DNA from: DATEAV01 sp964513155
GTDB lineage: Bacteria > Chloroflexota > Anaerolineae > Anaerolineales > E44-bin32
Reading direction: 5' to 3'
NCBI GenBank assembly: GCA_964513155.1
Contig: CAZEMA010000131.1
Coordinates: 1 to 5,962 of the forward strand
DNA length: 5,962 bases
Position 1 is the first letter of the stretch, and each line of letters starts with the position of its first letter. Below, one piece after another: positions 1 through 5,962 of the stretch. Position numbers and translations under genes: made by a program. The notes under the pieces were generated by a model that worked only from the letters and a program-made list of their open reading frames with translations, was not told where the DNA came from and searched no databases.

Positions 1-2
1 GC

Positions 3-187
3 GCCGCCCTGACCGGCCCCGGCCAGCGTGCCTCAGTCTATGCACATCTGGGCGTGCTGCACTCTACACTGGCGCCATCCAGCTTGCGCTTCCCACGGGA
101 CGGCACTACGAGTAGCGCTGGGTGCAGGGCTGGTTCTACAGCTCCGCATTCTCCGGCGCCTACTGCTACGCCCTCTCGGAGCGGTGA
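3..187 (+). pseudogene. Possible decayed 3' end of a convergent gene (unidentified)
   Basis: No intact gene can be read here, but two plus-strand frames look protein-like in succession. The frame starting at base 3 reads ALTGPGQRASVYAHLG up to about LRFPRDG near base 104. The frame starting at base 2 then gives HYE, a TAG at 113-115, and RWVQGWFYSSAFSGAY through to a TGA at 185-187. In that last stretch nearly every codon ends in G or C, and it is rich in aromatic residues, as real genes in this genome are. A frameshift near 100-110 plus an in-frame stop would join them. I do not recognise the family. It could equally be chance in GC-rich sequence; the 5' part lies outside the window. Confidence 0.25.
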
Positions 188-335
188 GGAAGGGGAGCTG
201 GGGCTCGAACGCGGCGTGATCGCCCCGGACAGCGAGGGATGTGCCACGCGTGAGTCCTCTACCCGGGTCGGATCTCGGGGGACGCCGCCGTCTGTGTTGA
301 CCTGGGAAGGGGGTGTTGCCCGGACGAAGGGACCG
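188..335. other. Intergenic stretch downstream of the kinase gene, nothing recognised
   Basis: This gap follows the end of the minus-strand operon. I found only short stems such as GGCG-TGAT-CGCC at 213-224 and the palindrome ACCCGGGT near 261-268, none followed by a T-tract on either strand. No intrinsic terminator, tRNA or convincing short gene could be supported. If the cluster ends here, termination may be Rho-dependent or lie beyond the left edge. Confidence 0.4.
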
Positions 336-2174
336 CTACGCCGAGCCCTCAGGCCGGGCCAGGGGCAACGTCACGGTGAAAGTCGTTCCCTTGCCTTCGG
401 TGCTTTGAACGCCGATGAGCCCATCGAAGGTCTGGACCAGATGCTTGACGATGCTTAGCCCGAGGCCCGTGCCCACGATGCCCGATCGACGGGCGTTGCT
501 GGCGCGGTAGAACTCCTCCCACAAGTGCACCATATCTGCTTCCGGTATGCCAATCCCGGTGTCGGCCACGCGGACCGACGCCGCGGAGGTCTGCTGGGCC
601 ATGGACACGCTCACCCGCCCGCCCTGCGGCGTGTACTTGACCGCGTTTCCGATCAGGTTCCCGAACACCTGCGCCAGGCCATCCGGCGTTGCCCTGACGA
701 TCATCTCCTCCGCGGGTGCCTCATACTCCAGCCGGATCCCTTTCTCCTTGGCCTCTTCTGAGCGCAGGCCGATCTCGCGCTGGAGGATCGGTTGGAGGGC
801 CAAGGCTATCAGAGGTTCCTGAAACTCGACGGTCTTGCTCGCTGCCAGCGCCAGCAGGTCATCCACCAATTCCATTAGAGCCTCCAGACGGGATTCGACC
901 CGACTAAGGATCTCCCGCTGCTGTTGGCTCACCTCACCCGCCATGCCGCCCACCATCACCCGGAGCAGGCTCTGGGCGCCGCCGACGGGGGCGCGCAGCT
1001 CGTGGGTGACGGTGCGCACGAACTGGGTCCGGGCCTGGTCGGCCTTCTGGAGCGATTCGTGGGCCAGGGCATTCTCAAGCGCCACCGCGCCCTGGCTGGC
1101 GACGGCCATGGCGAAGTCGATGTCCTCGGGCGTGAATCGATCTGGCTGATCGGAGTAGACGCGGAGCACGCCCAGGGGCGTATCCCGTCCGATGATCGGC
1201 ACGATCAGGATGCTGCCGATCCCCTCTGCCATCACTTCCTTGGGGTATTGGATACGCGGATCGGTTGTGGCGTCGGCCACCACCACCGCATTGCCGGAAA
1301 TCGCCTCGCGGTCCAAGGGGCTGCGCGACAGAAGAACTTCGCCCTTCTTCTGGTAGGCTTGGCTGAGCCCGAAGGCGGCGACCATGGGCAGGCGTTCGCC
1401 GGTCTCGTCCAGCAGGCGGATCGAGGCGCGCCCTACCGAGAGGGCGCGGGCGGCGCTCTCAGCCAGGCGCCGGAGGACGTCCGACAGGCTGAGGGTGGAC
1501 GAGACCGCGTGGGAGGACTGCAGAAGAGCTCCGACCTGGCGCTCGCGTTCGCGCAGGCGTCTCATGACCAGCGCCACCAGGTACACGGTGGCGAAGGCGG
1601 CGACGGCGAAGAAGGCTATCTGGGCCAGGATATACACGGGATCGCGATGCAGAGTCGGCGGGAGAGACGGGATCACCGCATAGTGCGGCAGGACCCCCGC
1701 CCGTTCGAGCACGGCGATCAGGGTCAAGGCGCCCGTTCCCAGTGCCACGTAGATGATCGACGATCGGTTCCGGAGCAGGATCGTGACCATTACCATGTGG
1801 ATCAGGAAGAAGGGGATCGCCGGACTGGTGACGCCGCCCGTCAGGTGGAGGAAGACCGACATGCTCAGCCAGTCCAGTGCAACCTGGAGGATCACGAACC
1901 GGCGGAGTCGCTGGAGGTAGGCATCGGGTGTGGCAGGGCCGATGCGCCGAGCCAGCCAGGTCAGGATGGCGTTGTAGGTGAGGATGGCGGCCCCGGTGAG
2001 GTAAAGAGGCCGCTCGGGTAGGGGATAGTGTAGCAGACGGACGAAGAGCGCCGTCAGCAGGAGCACCAGCCCCCCCGCAGCCCAGCGGGTGAGGATCAGG
2101 CGCGCGCTGGCTACCGCGATTTCCCCTGGGAGCAGGAGCTTTGGCTGGCGGGCTTCCAGTGATTGCTCGGCCAC
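336..2174 (-). CDS. Membrane sensor histidine kinase (6 TM, GAF, HisKA, HATPase_c)
   Basis: Autophosphorylating sensor of a two-component system, 612 aa, probably signalling to the receiver encoded just upstream. The N-terminus holds about six hydrophobic helices (near 26-48, 57-75, 92-111, 118-134, 139-157, 180-204) with short loops and no large periplasmic sensor domain. A basic linker (MRRLRERER) leads to a GAF domain at about 230-370. The HisKA domain has H391 in VTHELRAPV. The ATPase domain shows the N-box GNLIGNAVKYTP (N506, N510), G1 motif ADTGIGIP (D538), F-box EEFYRAS and G2 motif GTGLGLSIV (568-576), ending near 606. The start is a GTG with AAAGG 4 nt upstream, a rather tight spacing; the first TM helix begins about 25 residues later, so this start is reasonable. 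The stop is TAG at 338-336. The ligand is unknown: the GAF domain could sense a small molecule or redox state. No Fe-S, heme or PAS motif was recognised. Confidence 0.94.
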   Translation of the reverse strand: MAEQSLEARQPKLLLPGEIAVASARLILTRWAAGGLVLLLTALFVRLLHYPLPERPLYLTGAAILTYNAILTWLARRIGPATPDAYLQRLRRFVILQVALDWLSMSVFLHLTGGVTSPAIPFFLIHMVMVTILLRNRSSIIYVALGTGALTLIAVLERAGVLPHYAVIPSLPPTLHRDPVYILAQIAFFAVAAFATVYLVALVMRRLRERERQVGALLQSSHAVSSTLSLSDVLRRLAESAARALSVGRASIRLLDETGERLPMVAAFGLSQAYQKKGEVLLSRSPLDREAISGNAVVVADATTDPRIQYPKEVMAEGIGSILIVPIIGRDTPLGVLRVYSDQPDRFTPEDIDFAMAVASQGAVALENALAHESLQKADQARTQFVRTVTHELRAPVGGAQSLLRVMVGGMAGEVSQQQREILSRVESRLEALMELVDDLLALAASKTVEFQEPLIALALQPILQREIGLRSEEAKEKGIRLEYEAPAEEMIVRATPDGLAQVFGNLIGNAVKYTPQGGRVSVSMAQQTSAASVRVADTGIGIPEADMVHLWEEFYRASNARRSGIVGTGLGLSIVKHLVQTFDGLIGVQSTEGKGTTFTVTLPLARPEGSA

Positions 2175-2222
2175 GCGACCTTTGAGGTTCTCGCAGGGAT
2201 GGTGACCGCCTCGCCGACCCGG

Positions 2223-2624
2223 CTACTTCTTGGCGGTCAGCAGGGCCTGGACCTTCTTGACAAAGATGTCCGGGACAATCGGCTTCTCGATGAAGTCATC
2301 CACCGGCAGGTAGTCCTCATCGGGGCCGAAGCGCAGCGGGGTCGTGGAGTGAATGACCGTCAACATGAGAATCGGAATGTCGCGATAGGCGGCGTACTCC
2401 GAGTCGGGGGCACGGCTGCGCAGCGCGAGGGCGAGCTGGAAGCCCTCGGTGGGCGTGTCCATCATCACGTCCATCACGATCAGATCCGGCCGATCAGCTT
2501 TGATCTTCTCCAGCCCTTCTGTACCGTTCCTGGCCTCCGCGATCTTGTGGCCGGCAGCTTCCAGGGCCAAACGGGAGGCCAACACCATGTCCGGGTCGTC
2601 GTCAATGATCAGAATCTTGGCCAT
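2223..2624 (-). CDS. Stand-alone CheY-like response regulator receiver
   Basis: Phosphoacceptor protein of a two-component system, 133 aa, a single receiver domain with no output domain. The acidic pocket is D8/D9/D10 in IIDDDPD, the phosphorylation site is D52 in IVMDVMM, the switch Thr is T89 in LMLTV and the conserved Lys is K114 in IEKP, so all catalytic residues are present. The D52-to-T89 distance (37) is longer than in CheY (30), with extra residues around SRAPDSEYAAY. A segment RFGPDEDYLPVDDF precedes the Lys. The ATG at 2624 was chosen because AAGGAAG lies 9 nt upstream and the protein then begins directly at beta-1; an in-frame ATG at 2663 has no such site. It overlaps the peptidase gene by 23 nt and is followed after 48 nt by the kinase, its likely phosphodonor. 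The target could be another protein, or phosphate relay to an unlinked factor; nothing here shows DNA binding. Confidence 0.92.
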   Translation of the reverse strand: MAKILIIDDDPDMVLASRLALEAAGHKIAEARNGTEGLEKIKADRPDLIVMDVMMDTPTEGFQLALALRSRAPDSEYAAYRDIPILMLTVIHSTTPLRFGPDEDYLPVDDFIEKPIVPDIFVKKVQALLTAKK

Positions 2625-3156
2625 CGTCGTCTGCTTCCTTGCTGTCTGAGTTCTGGATCTCATCCAGGATCGCGGCGCAGACGGCTGGAACTGCCTTCTG
2701 CACCGGTTCGCTTAATCCGTTTGACCAGCCCACTTCGAGCGGTTGGACGCCGTAGATCGTGAACCTGAGCGGGAGGATCGCCAGCGCCTGCCCCAGTGCC
2801 AGGGCTTCCGCCAATCCGGCGTTGTGGATTGCCCCGCCGAGGTGCATGTCCCCGTTCGGGCGAATGACGTCGCTGGGCGAGAGGCGCCTCCATTCCCCGG
2901 GGGGGCGGCCGATGTCCGCCGCATCCACGATGATAGCACACCGGCGGCCCTTGAGCAGCAAAGCTGTCTCCAGCCCCGGGGTCCCGCCGTCGATCAGCTC
3001 AACCCCGTCCGGCACCATGCCGGACCGCGCCAGAGCCTCCAGGACAGCCAGGCCAACCCCGTCGTCTCCTCGCAGAGGGTTACCCAGCGCCAGGACGAGC
3101 AACCCACCGCCACTGGGCCCAGCCTCAGGCTCCAGGGGATCAGACGAACCTGACAT
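2602..3156 (-). CDS. Hydrogenase maturation endopeptidase (HyaD/HybD/HycI family)
   Basis: Nickel-dependent processing peptidase that removes the C-terminal tail of the large subunit after NiFe cofactor insertion. Its 184 residues exceed the usual 150-165. Family signatures are GNPLRGDDGVG (25-35; D32 aligns with E16 of E. coli HybD), VDAADIG (D78, equivalent to HybD D62) and AIHNAGL (H111, equivalent to HybD H93). These three are the nickel-binding residues in HybD. DGGTPG (56-61) and GVQPLEVGWSNGLSEPV (136-152) are further conserved blocks. The extra length comes from about 18 N-terminal residues rich in G, S, P and E, and from an acidic tail, EADDDGQDSDH. The ATG at 3156 has no clear Shine-Dalgarno; a TTG at about codon 19 would give a family-length start. 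It overlaps the large subunit by 17 nt and the receiver gene by 23 nt. The dedicated substrate is almost certainly the adjacent alpha subunit. Confidence 0.93.
   Translation of the reverse strand: MSGSSDPLEPEAGPSGGGLLVLALGNPLRGDDGVGLAVLEALARSGMVPDGVELIDGGTPGLETALLLKGRRCAIIVDAADIGRPPGEWRRLSPSDVIRPNGDMHLGGAIHNAGLAEALALGQALAILPLRFTIYGVQPLEVGWSNGLSEPVQKAVPAVCAAILDEIQNSDSKEADDDGQDSDH
2634..2640 (-). promoter_or_regulatory. Ribosome binding site of the receiver gene
   Basis: The minus strand reads AAGGAAG, 9 nt before the ATG at 2624 and within the acidic-tail codons of the peptidase gene. It selects this ATG over the one at 2663. Confidence 0.55.
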
Positions 3157-4432
3157 CCAATTGGTGCGTCGAGCAGGAGATGCACGGGTCGTAAGCGCGA
3201 ACCAGCATCTCCAACGAGAGCGTGATCTCTTCCTTCGGCCGGTCCAGGATGGTTGGGACCAGGGCGCGCATATCGGCTTCGATGTTGTTCAGGTTCTGAC
3301 CGGTGGGGATGATGCAGTTGGCGCCCACCACCAGGCCATCCCGGATCGTGTAGTTGTGGAAGAGCGTGCCCCGCGGCACTTCGCAGGCTCCGGCACCTTC
3401 GCCCGAGAGGCGAGCAGGCTTCGCCGGTTCCTCCCAGGTCAGGCCGCGCTCAAGCAGCACGTCGGCCAGGCGGATGGCATCTTCCACACAGTGGACGATC
3501 TCAACCACCTGGGCCACCGTGATCAGGTACGGGTTGATGCACTTGGGCTTAAGGTTGAGCGCCGCGGCCGCCGCCTGCGCCTTGGGGTGCAGCTTGTCAT
3601 GGTTGACGTTGAAGCGTGCCAGTGCCCCAACCATGTACTCGGTGCGCTGGTTCTTTGTGCGCTTGGCGCTGGAGTGAGGCACGAGGTACTCGTTGGTCAC
3701 CTCACGGTAGCGTTCGATCGGCCAGGTGCCGCCGTCGGTGCTGGTGATCACCCCGTCGATAAAGCAGTACTCGTCCTCCTTGCGCAGGGCCATGTATTCG
3801 GTCTCGCGCTCGAAGGAGGGCAGACGCAGGGTCTGGAAGAGTTCGACCGTGGCCTCGACGTCCGCCCGGACCGCCTCCAGGCGTTCGCGCAGTTGGTGGA
3901 GCGTGTCTTTGGAGGGGAAGTGGGTGAACCCGCCAACGGTCAGCGCAATCGGATGGGTGTGCCGCCCGCACAGGGCGGCACACAGATCGCCGGCCAGCTT
4001 CTTCATGCGCAGGGCTCGCAGGACGACGTCGGGTGCGCTCTTGGCCAGCGGGATCACGCTGCCAACGCCCAGGCAGTCCGGCGCCACCAGCATGTAGCTG
4101 TGCAGGATATGGCTGTCGAGCATCTCGCCGTGAAAGTTGAGCTTCCGCAGCAGGACGGTCTGCTCGCTCAACTCGACGCCCAAGGCCTTCTCGGTCGCCC
4201 GCAGTGAGGCCGTGGCGTGACCGACGGCGCAGATGCCGCAGATGCGGGAGGTCAGATGCGAAGCCTCGCCGTAGGGACGCCCCCGCAGCATGGCTTCGAT
4301 GAAGCGAGGCGTCTCGACGATCTGCAAATCACACTGTTTCAACTCGCCGTTCTTCACGTCGACGACGATATTGCCGTGGCCCTCGACGCGCGTGATGTGG
4401 TGAACGTCGATCTTAACCGTTCCCTTTGCCAT
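3140..4432 (-). CDS. hydA: [NiFe] hydrogenase large (alpha) catalytic subunit, group 3b type
   Basis: Catalytic subunit holding the Ni-Fe(CN)2CO site for reversible H2 oxidation. The 430 aa length matches the archaeal 3b alpha subunit (about 428) and is shorter than MvhA (about 470). The L1 metal motif RICGICAVGH gives C65 and C68, with H72. The L2 motif DPCISCSTH gives C417 and C420 and ends at H423. RVEGHG (E17) near the start and EVPRGTLFHNY (about 351-361) are other conserved family stretches. Seven residues, QLDVRFV, follow H423; the known maturation peptidases cut after this His, so this tail is the predicted propeptide. The ATG at 4432 is preferred to the in-frame TTG at 4438 because AGAGAGG lies 9 nt before it. 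The gene overlaps the small subunit by 20 nt and the downstream maturation protease by 17 nt. All four NiFe cysteines are present, so the enzyme should be active. Confidence 0.97.
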   Translation of the reverse strand: MAKGTVKIDVHHITRVEGHGNIVVDVKNGELKQCDLQIVETPRFIEAMLRGRPYGEASHLTSRICGICAVGHATASLRATEKALGVELSEQTVLLRKLNFHGEMLDSHILHSYMLVAPDCLGVGSVIPLAKSAPDVVLRALRMKKLAGDLCAALCGRHTHPIALTVGGFTHFPSKDTLHQLRERLEAVRADVEATVELFQTLRLPSFERETEYMALRKEDEYCFIDGVITSTDGGTWPIERYREVTNEYLVPHSSAKRTKNQRTEYMVGALARFNVNHDKLHPKAQAAAAALNLKPKCINPYLITVAQVVEIVHCVEDAIRLADVLLERGLTWEEPAKPARLSGEGAGACEVPRGTLFHNYTIRDGLVVGANCIIPTGQNLNNIEADMRALVPTILDRPKEEITLSLEMLVRAYDPCISCSTHQLDVRFV

Positions 4433-5186
4433 CGCCAACCGCCTCTCTTTCCATGGTCTGGTAGGTCAGGAAGAGCGTCATCTTCGCCAACGTCTGTTCG
4501 AGGCTCAAACCGTTCTCGGAGAGCACCTGCTTCAGGGACTCGATGTTGGGGTTGGGAATCAAGCCCCGGCAGCCCTCGCAGCCGTCCCCGTAGGTGGGGC
4601 AGATGGCGTCGCACCCGGCGAGCGCGATGGGACCCAGGCAGGTCTTCTGGCGCAAGTAGAGGCAGACGTTCTCCTTGAGCTTGCACTCAACGCACAAGGG
4701 GTAATCGGGGATCTGGGGGGCGCGGCCCTGCAGCAGAGCTTTCACGGCGCGCACGAACTCCTGGCGGTCGATCGGGCAGCCGGGGAGCACCGCGTCGACG
4801 GGGATGACGGCGCTGATCGGACGCGCCGGGTAGGTCTCGTACCATTCGGCCTTGTCGCCATAGACGTAACGGCGCACGTCGCCCAGGTCGAACCGGTTGC
4901 GGATGGCGTTGATGCCGCCCAGGTGGGCGCAGGCTCCCAGGGCCACAACCAGCTTCGCCTTCTGACGAATCTCCTGGATGAGCGGCTCATCGCTGGGCCT
5001 CGAGCAAGAGCCTTCGATGAAGGCTATGGCGTAGTCATCCCCTTTTTCGCTCATGGCCTCGCGGAAGCGGACGATCTCGATCACCTCGAGCAACTCGGGG
5101 TTGGTCTGGAGGGAGTCGACGACGGTCAGCTGACAGCCCTCACAACTGGTGAACTCGAAGAAAGCGACTTTGGGCTTGGCTGCCAT
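4413..5186 (-). CDS. hydD: [NiFe] hydrogenase small (delta) subunit, group 3b type
   Basis: Electron-transfer partner of the catalytic subunit in a soluble hydrogenase. At 257 aa it is close to the archaeal delta subunit (about 260) and lacks a Tat signal peptide, so it is cytoplasmic. The proximal [4Fe-4S] ligands are visible: C15 and C18 in TSCEGCQ, C86 in GACAHLGG and C137 in PGCPID. A C-terminal block carries eight more cysteines (165, 168, 175, 183, 192, 197, 203, 206), enough for two further [4Fe-4S] clusters, as known in group 3b and 3c small subunits. I chose the ATG at 5186 over the GTG one codon earlier because GAGGAGG lies 7 nt upstream of it. The gene overlaps the gamma stop by 1 nt and the large-subunit start by 20 nt. 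An extra cysteine, C61 in EGSCSRPSDE, sits where I expect a non-cysteine residue. MvhG (group 3c) is the main alternative; the adjacent FAD/NAD reductase favours 3b. Confidence 0.95.
   Translation of the reverse strand: MAAKPKVAFFEFTSCEGCQLTVVDSLQTNPELLEVIEIVRFREAMSEKGDDYAIAFIEGSCSRPSDEPLIQEIRQKAKLVVALGACAHLGGINAIRNRFDLGDVRRYVYGDKAEWYETYPARPISAVIPVDAVLPGCPIDRQEFVRAVKALLQGRAPQIPDYPLCVECKLKENVCLYLRQKTCLGPIALAGCDAICPTYGDGCEGCRGLIPNPNIESLKQVLSENGLSLEQTLAKMTLFLTYQTMEREAVGDGKGNG
4442..4448 (-). promoter_or_regulatory. Ribosome binding site of the large subunit gene
   Basis: The minus strand reads AGAGAGG here, 9 nt ahead of the ATG at 4432 and inside the 3' end of the small subunit gene. It decides the ATG over the TTG two codons upstream, for which this motif would be too close (3 nt). 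Confidence 0.55.
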
Positions 5187-5962
5187 CACAGCGCCTCCTC
5201 GAGGGGCTTGATCTCAGCGTAGGAGAACACGGGGCCGCTCTGGCAAGTGTAGACGTTGTTGATCTGGCAGTGGCCGCACTTGCCCACGCCGCACTTCATC
5301 CGGCGCTCCAGGCTCAGGTAGATGCTTCCTTCGGAAATGCCCTTGGCCTGGAACTCCATCAGGACGAAACGGTACATCGCCGGCGGGCCGATCGTGAGCC
5401 CAACCGTGTTGCGCGGGTGGATGTCGATCTTGGGGAAGAGGGTCGTGACCACGCCCACGTTGCCCTTCCAGGTCTCGTCCGCACGGTCAACGGTCACGTG
5501 CACCTCGATGTCCCCCCGGGCCTGCCACTGGGCAACCTCGTCCATGAAGAGCAGTTCGGAGGGATTGCGGGCGCCGGAGAGGATGATGACCCGGCCGTAG
5601 AGGGGGCGCTCGTCCAGGACCTGGTTGATTAGGGAGCGACCCGGGGGGAGCCCCAACCCGCCCAGGGCGAAGAGCAGGTCCTTCCCGCGGAAGCGCATGT
5701 AGGGGAACCCGCGGCCGAAGGGACCTCGGACGCCGAGCTTGTCCCCGGGACCCATCCGGTGGAGAACGCTCGTCAGGTCACCCAGCCGTCGGACGCAGAT
5801 CTCGAAGTCGCCGTTGCTCCGGCTGGGGGAGGAGGTGATGCTGATCGGCGCCTCGCCGACGCCCAGGACCGAGACCTCTACGAACTGGCCCGGTTGGTGG
5901 TTGAGGCTGAGGCCGCCGGGCAGTTCGAGCTTGAACAGCTTGTCCCTCTCGCTGATCTGGCG
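5186..5962 (-). CDS. hydG: [NiFe] hydrogenase gamma subunit (FAD/NAD(P)-binding, [2Fe-2S] reductase), 5' end truncated by window
   Basis: This is the diaphorase subunit of a group 3b cytosolic hydrogenase. It would move electrons between the hydrogenase Fe-S chain and NAD(P)(H) through FAD. The frame is open to the window edge and gives 258 visible residues; the family is usually about 280-295, so roughly 25-35 N-terminal residues are missing. In the visible part I see the FAD-binding beta barrel with GQFVEV (about 25-30) and GEAPISITSSP (about 36-46). The nucleotide-binding fold follows, with the glycine loop GGLGLPPGRSL (about 101-111), SGARNPSELLF and IGPPAMYRFV. At the C-terminus four cysteines in CGVGKCGHC...C (about 224, 229, 232, 240) form a PyrK/DHODB-type [2Fe-2S] site. 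The stop TGA shares one base with the ATG of the small subunit. The symbol follows the Pyrococcus hydBGDA naming and is unrelated to the [FeFe] maturase HydG. A dihydroorotate dehydrogenase PyrK relative is excluded by the hydrogenase neighbours. Confidence 0.93.
   Translation of the reverse strand, partial: RQISERDKLFKLELPGGLSLNHQPGQFVEVSVLGVGEAPISITSSPSRSNGDFEICVRRLGDLTSVLHRMGPGDKLGVRGPFGRGFPYMRFRGKDLLFALGGLGLPPGRSLINQVLDERPLYGRVIILSGARNPSELLFMDEVAQWQARGDIEVHVTVDRADETWKGNVGVVTTLFPKIDIHPRNTVGLTIGPPAMYRFVLMEFQAKGISEGSIYLSLERRMKCGVGKCGHCQINNVYTCQSGPVFSYAEIKPLEEAL
5194..5200 (-). promoter_or_regulatory. Ribosome binding site of the small subunit gene
   Basis: On the minus strand this reads GAGGAGG, near-perfect to the anti-Shine-Dalgarno, 7 nt before the ATG at 5186. 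It lies inside the last codons of the gamma gene. It supports the ATG at 5186 rather than the GTG at 5189, and supports independent or coupled re-initiation at the overlapping stop/start TGATG. Confidence 0.7.

Noticed and set aside
190..270. tRNA-like T-loop (GTTCGAGC on the minus strand near 203-210)
   Set aside because: The flanking bases do not form a five-pair T stem, and no acceptor or anticodon stem could be assembled around it.
54..458. Plus-strand open frame of 134 codons at the left edge
   Set aside because: It is low-complexity in S, G, R and P, runs into the antisense of the kinase 3' end, and shows no family features. Only its first part overlaps the possible remnant noted separately.
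924..2021. Long plus-strand open frame of 365 codons opposite the kinase gene
   Set aside because: Its product is rich in G, H, D, Q and R with no recognisable domain, and it lies antisense to a gene with full kinase motifs. High GC produces such shadow frames.
2175..2222. Possible internal promoter or terminator between the receiver and kinase genes
   Set aside because: The gap is only 48 nt, with no recognisable -35/-10 pair and no hairpin followed by a T-run.
2759..4207. Plus-strand open frame of 482 codons opposite the peptidase and large subunit genes
   Set aside because: It is antisense to well-supported hydrogenase genes, has no domain motifs, and has a composition typical of a shadow of GC-rich coding DNA.

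Overview
The window is a high-GC bacterial (less likely archaeal) segment. It is filled almost entirely by one minus-strand gene cluster that reads from the right edge toward the left. The first three genes encode subunits of a soluble bidirectional [NiFe] hydrogenase of the group 3b (sulfhydrogenase, NAD(P)-linked) type. Subunit lengths, cysteine patterns and the gamma-delta-alpha gene order all fit the archaeal HydBGDA enzyme. The beta (Fe-S) subunit that normally precedes gamma would lie just beyond the right end. The six-TM plus GAF histidine kinase and the overall style recall Chloroflexota (Anaerolineae-like) genomes, but this taxonomic guess is weak.

Layout, in transcription order. 5962-5186: gamma subunit, a flavin/NAD(P)/[2Fe-2S] reductase, with its 5' end cut off by the window. 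5186-4413: small (delta) subunit with three Fe-S cluster motifs. 4432-3140: large (alpha) NiFe catalytic subunit. 3156-2602: hydrogenase maturation endopeptidase. 2624-2223: stand-alone CheY-like receiver. 2174-336: membrane histidine kinase with six TM helices, GAF, HisKA and HATPase domains. The first five genes overlap one another by 1, 20, 17 and 23 nt, and the kinase follows after a 48-nt gap. This is an operon with likely translational coupling, whose promoter is outside the window to the right.

How the genes work together. Electrons from H2 oxidised at the NiFe site of alpha would pass through the Fe-S clusters of delta to the flavin/NAD(P) module of gamma, or run in reverse for H2 evolution. 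The protease would trim the short C-terminal tail of alpha after metal insertion. The kinase and receiver form a two-component pair attached to the hydrogenase genes. The receiver has no DNA-binding domain, so the output is not evident. This linkage is the most interesting part of the window.

The left 335 bases hold no convincing intact gene. Bases 3-187 may be the decayed 3' end of a convergent plus-strand gene. Bases 188-335 show nothing recognisable, including no clear terminator.
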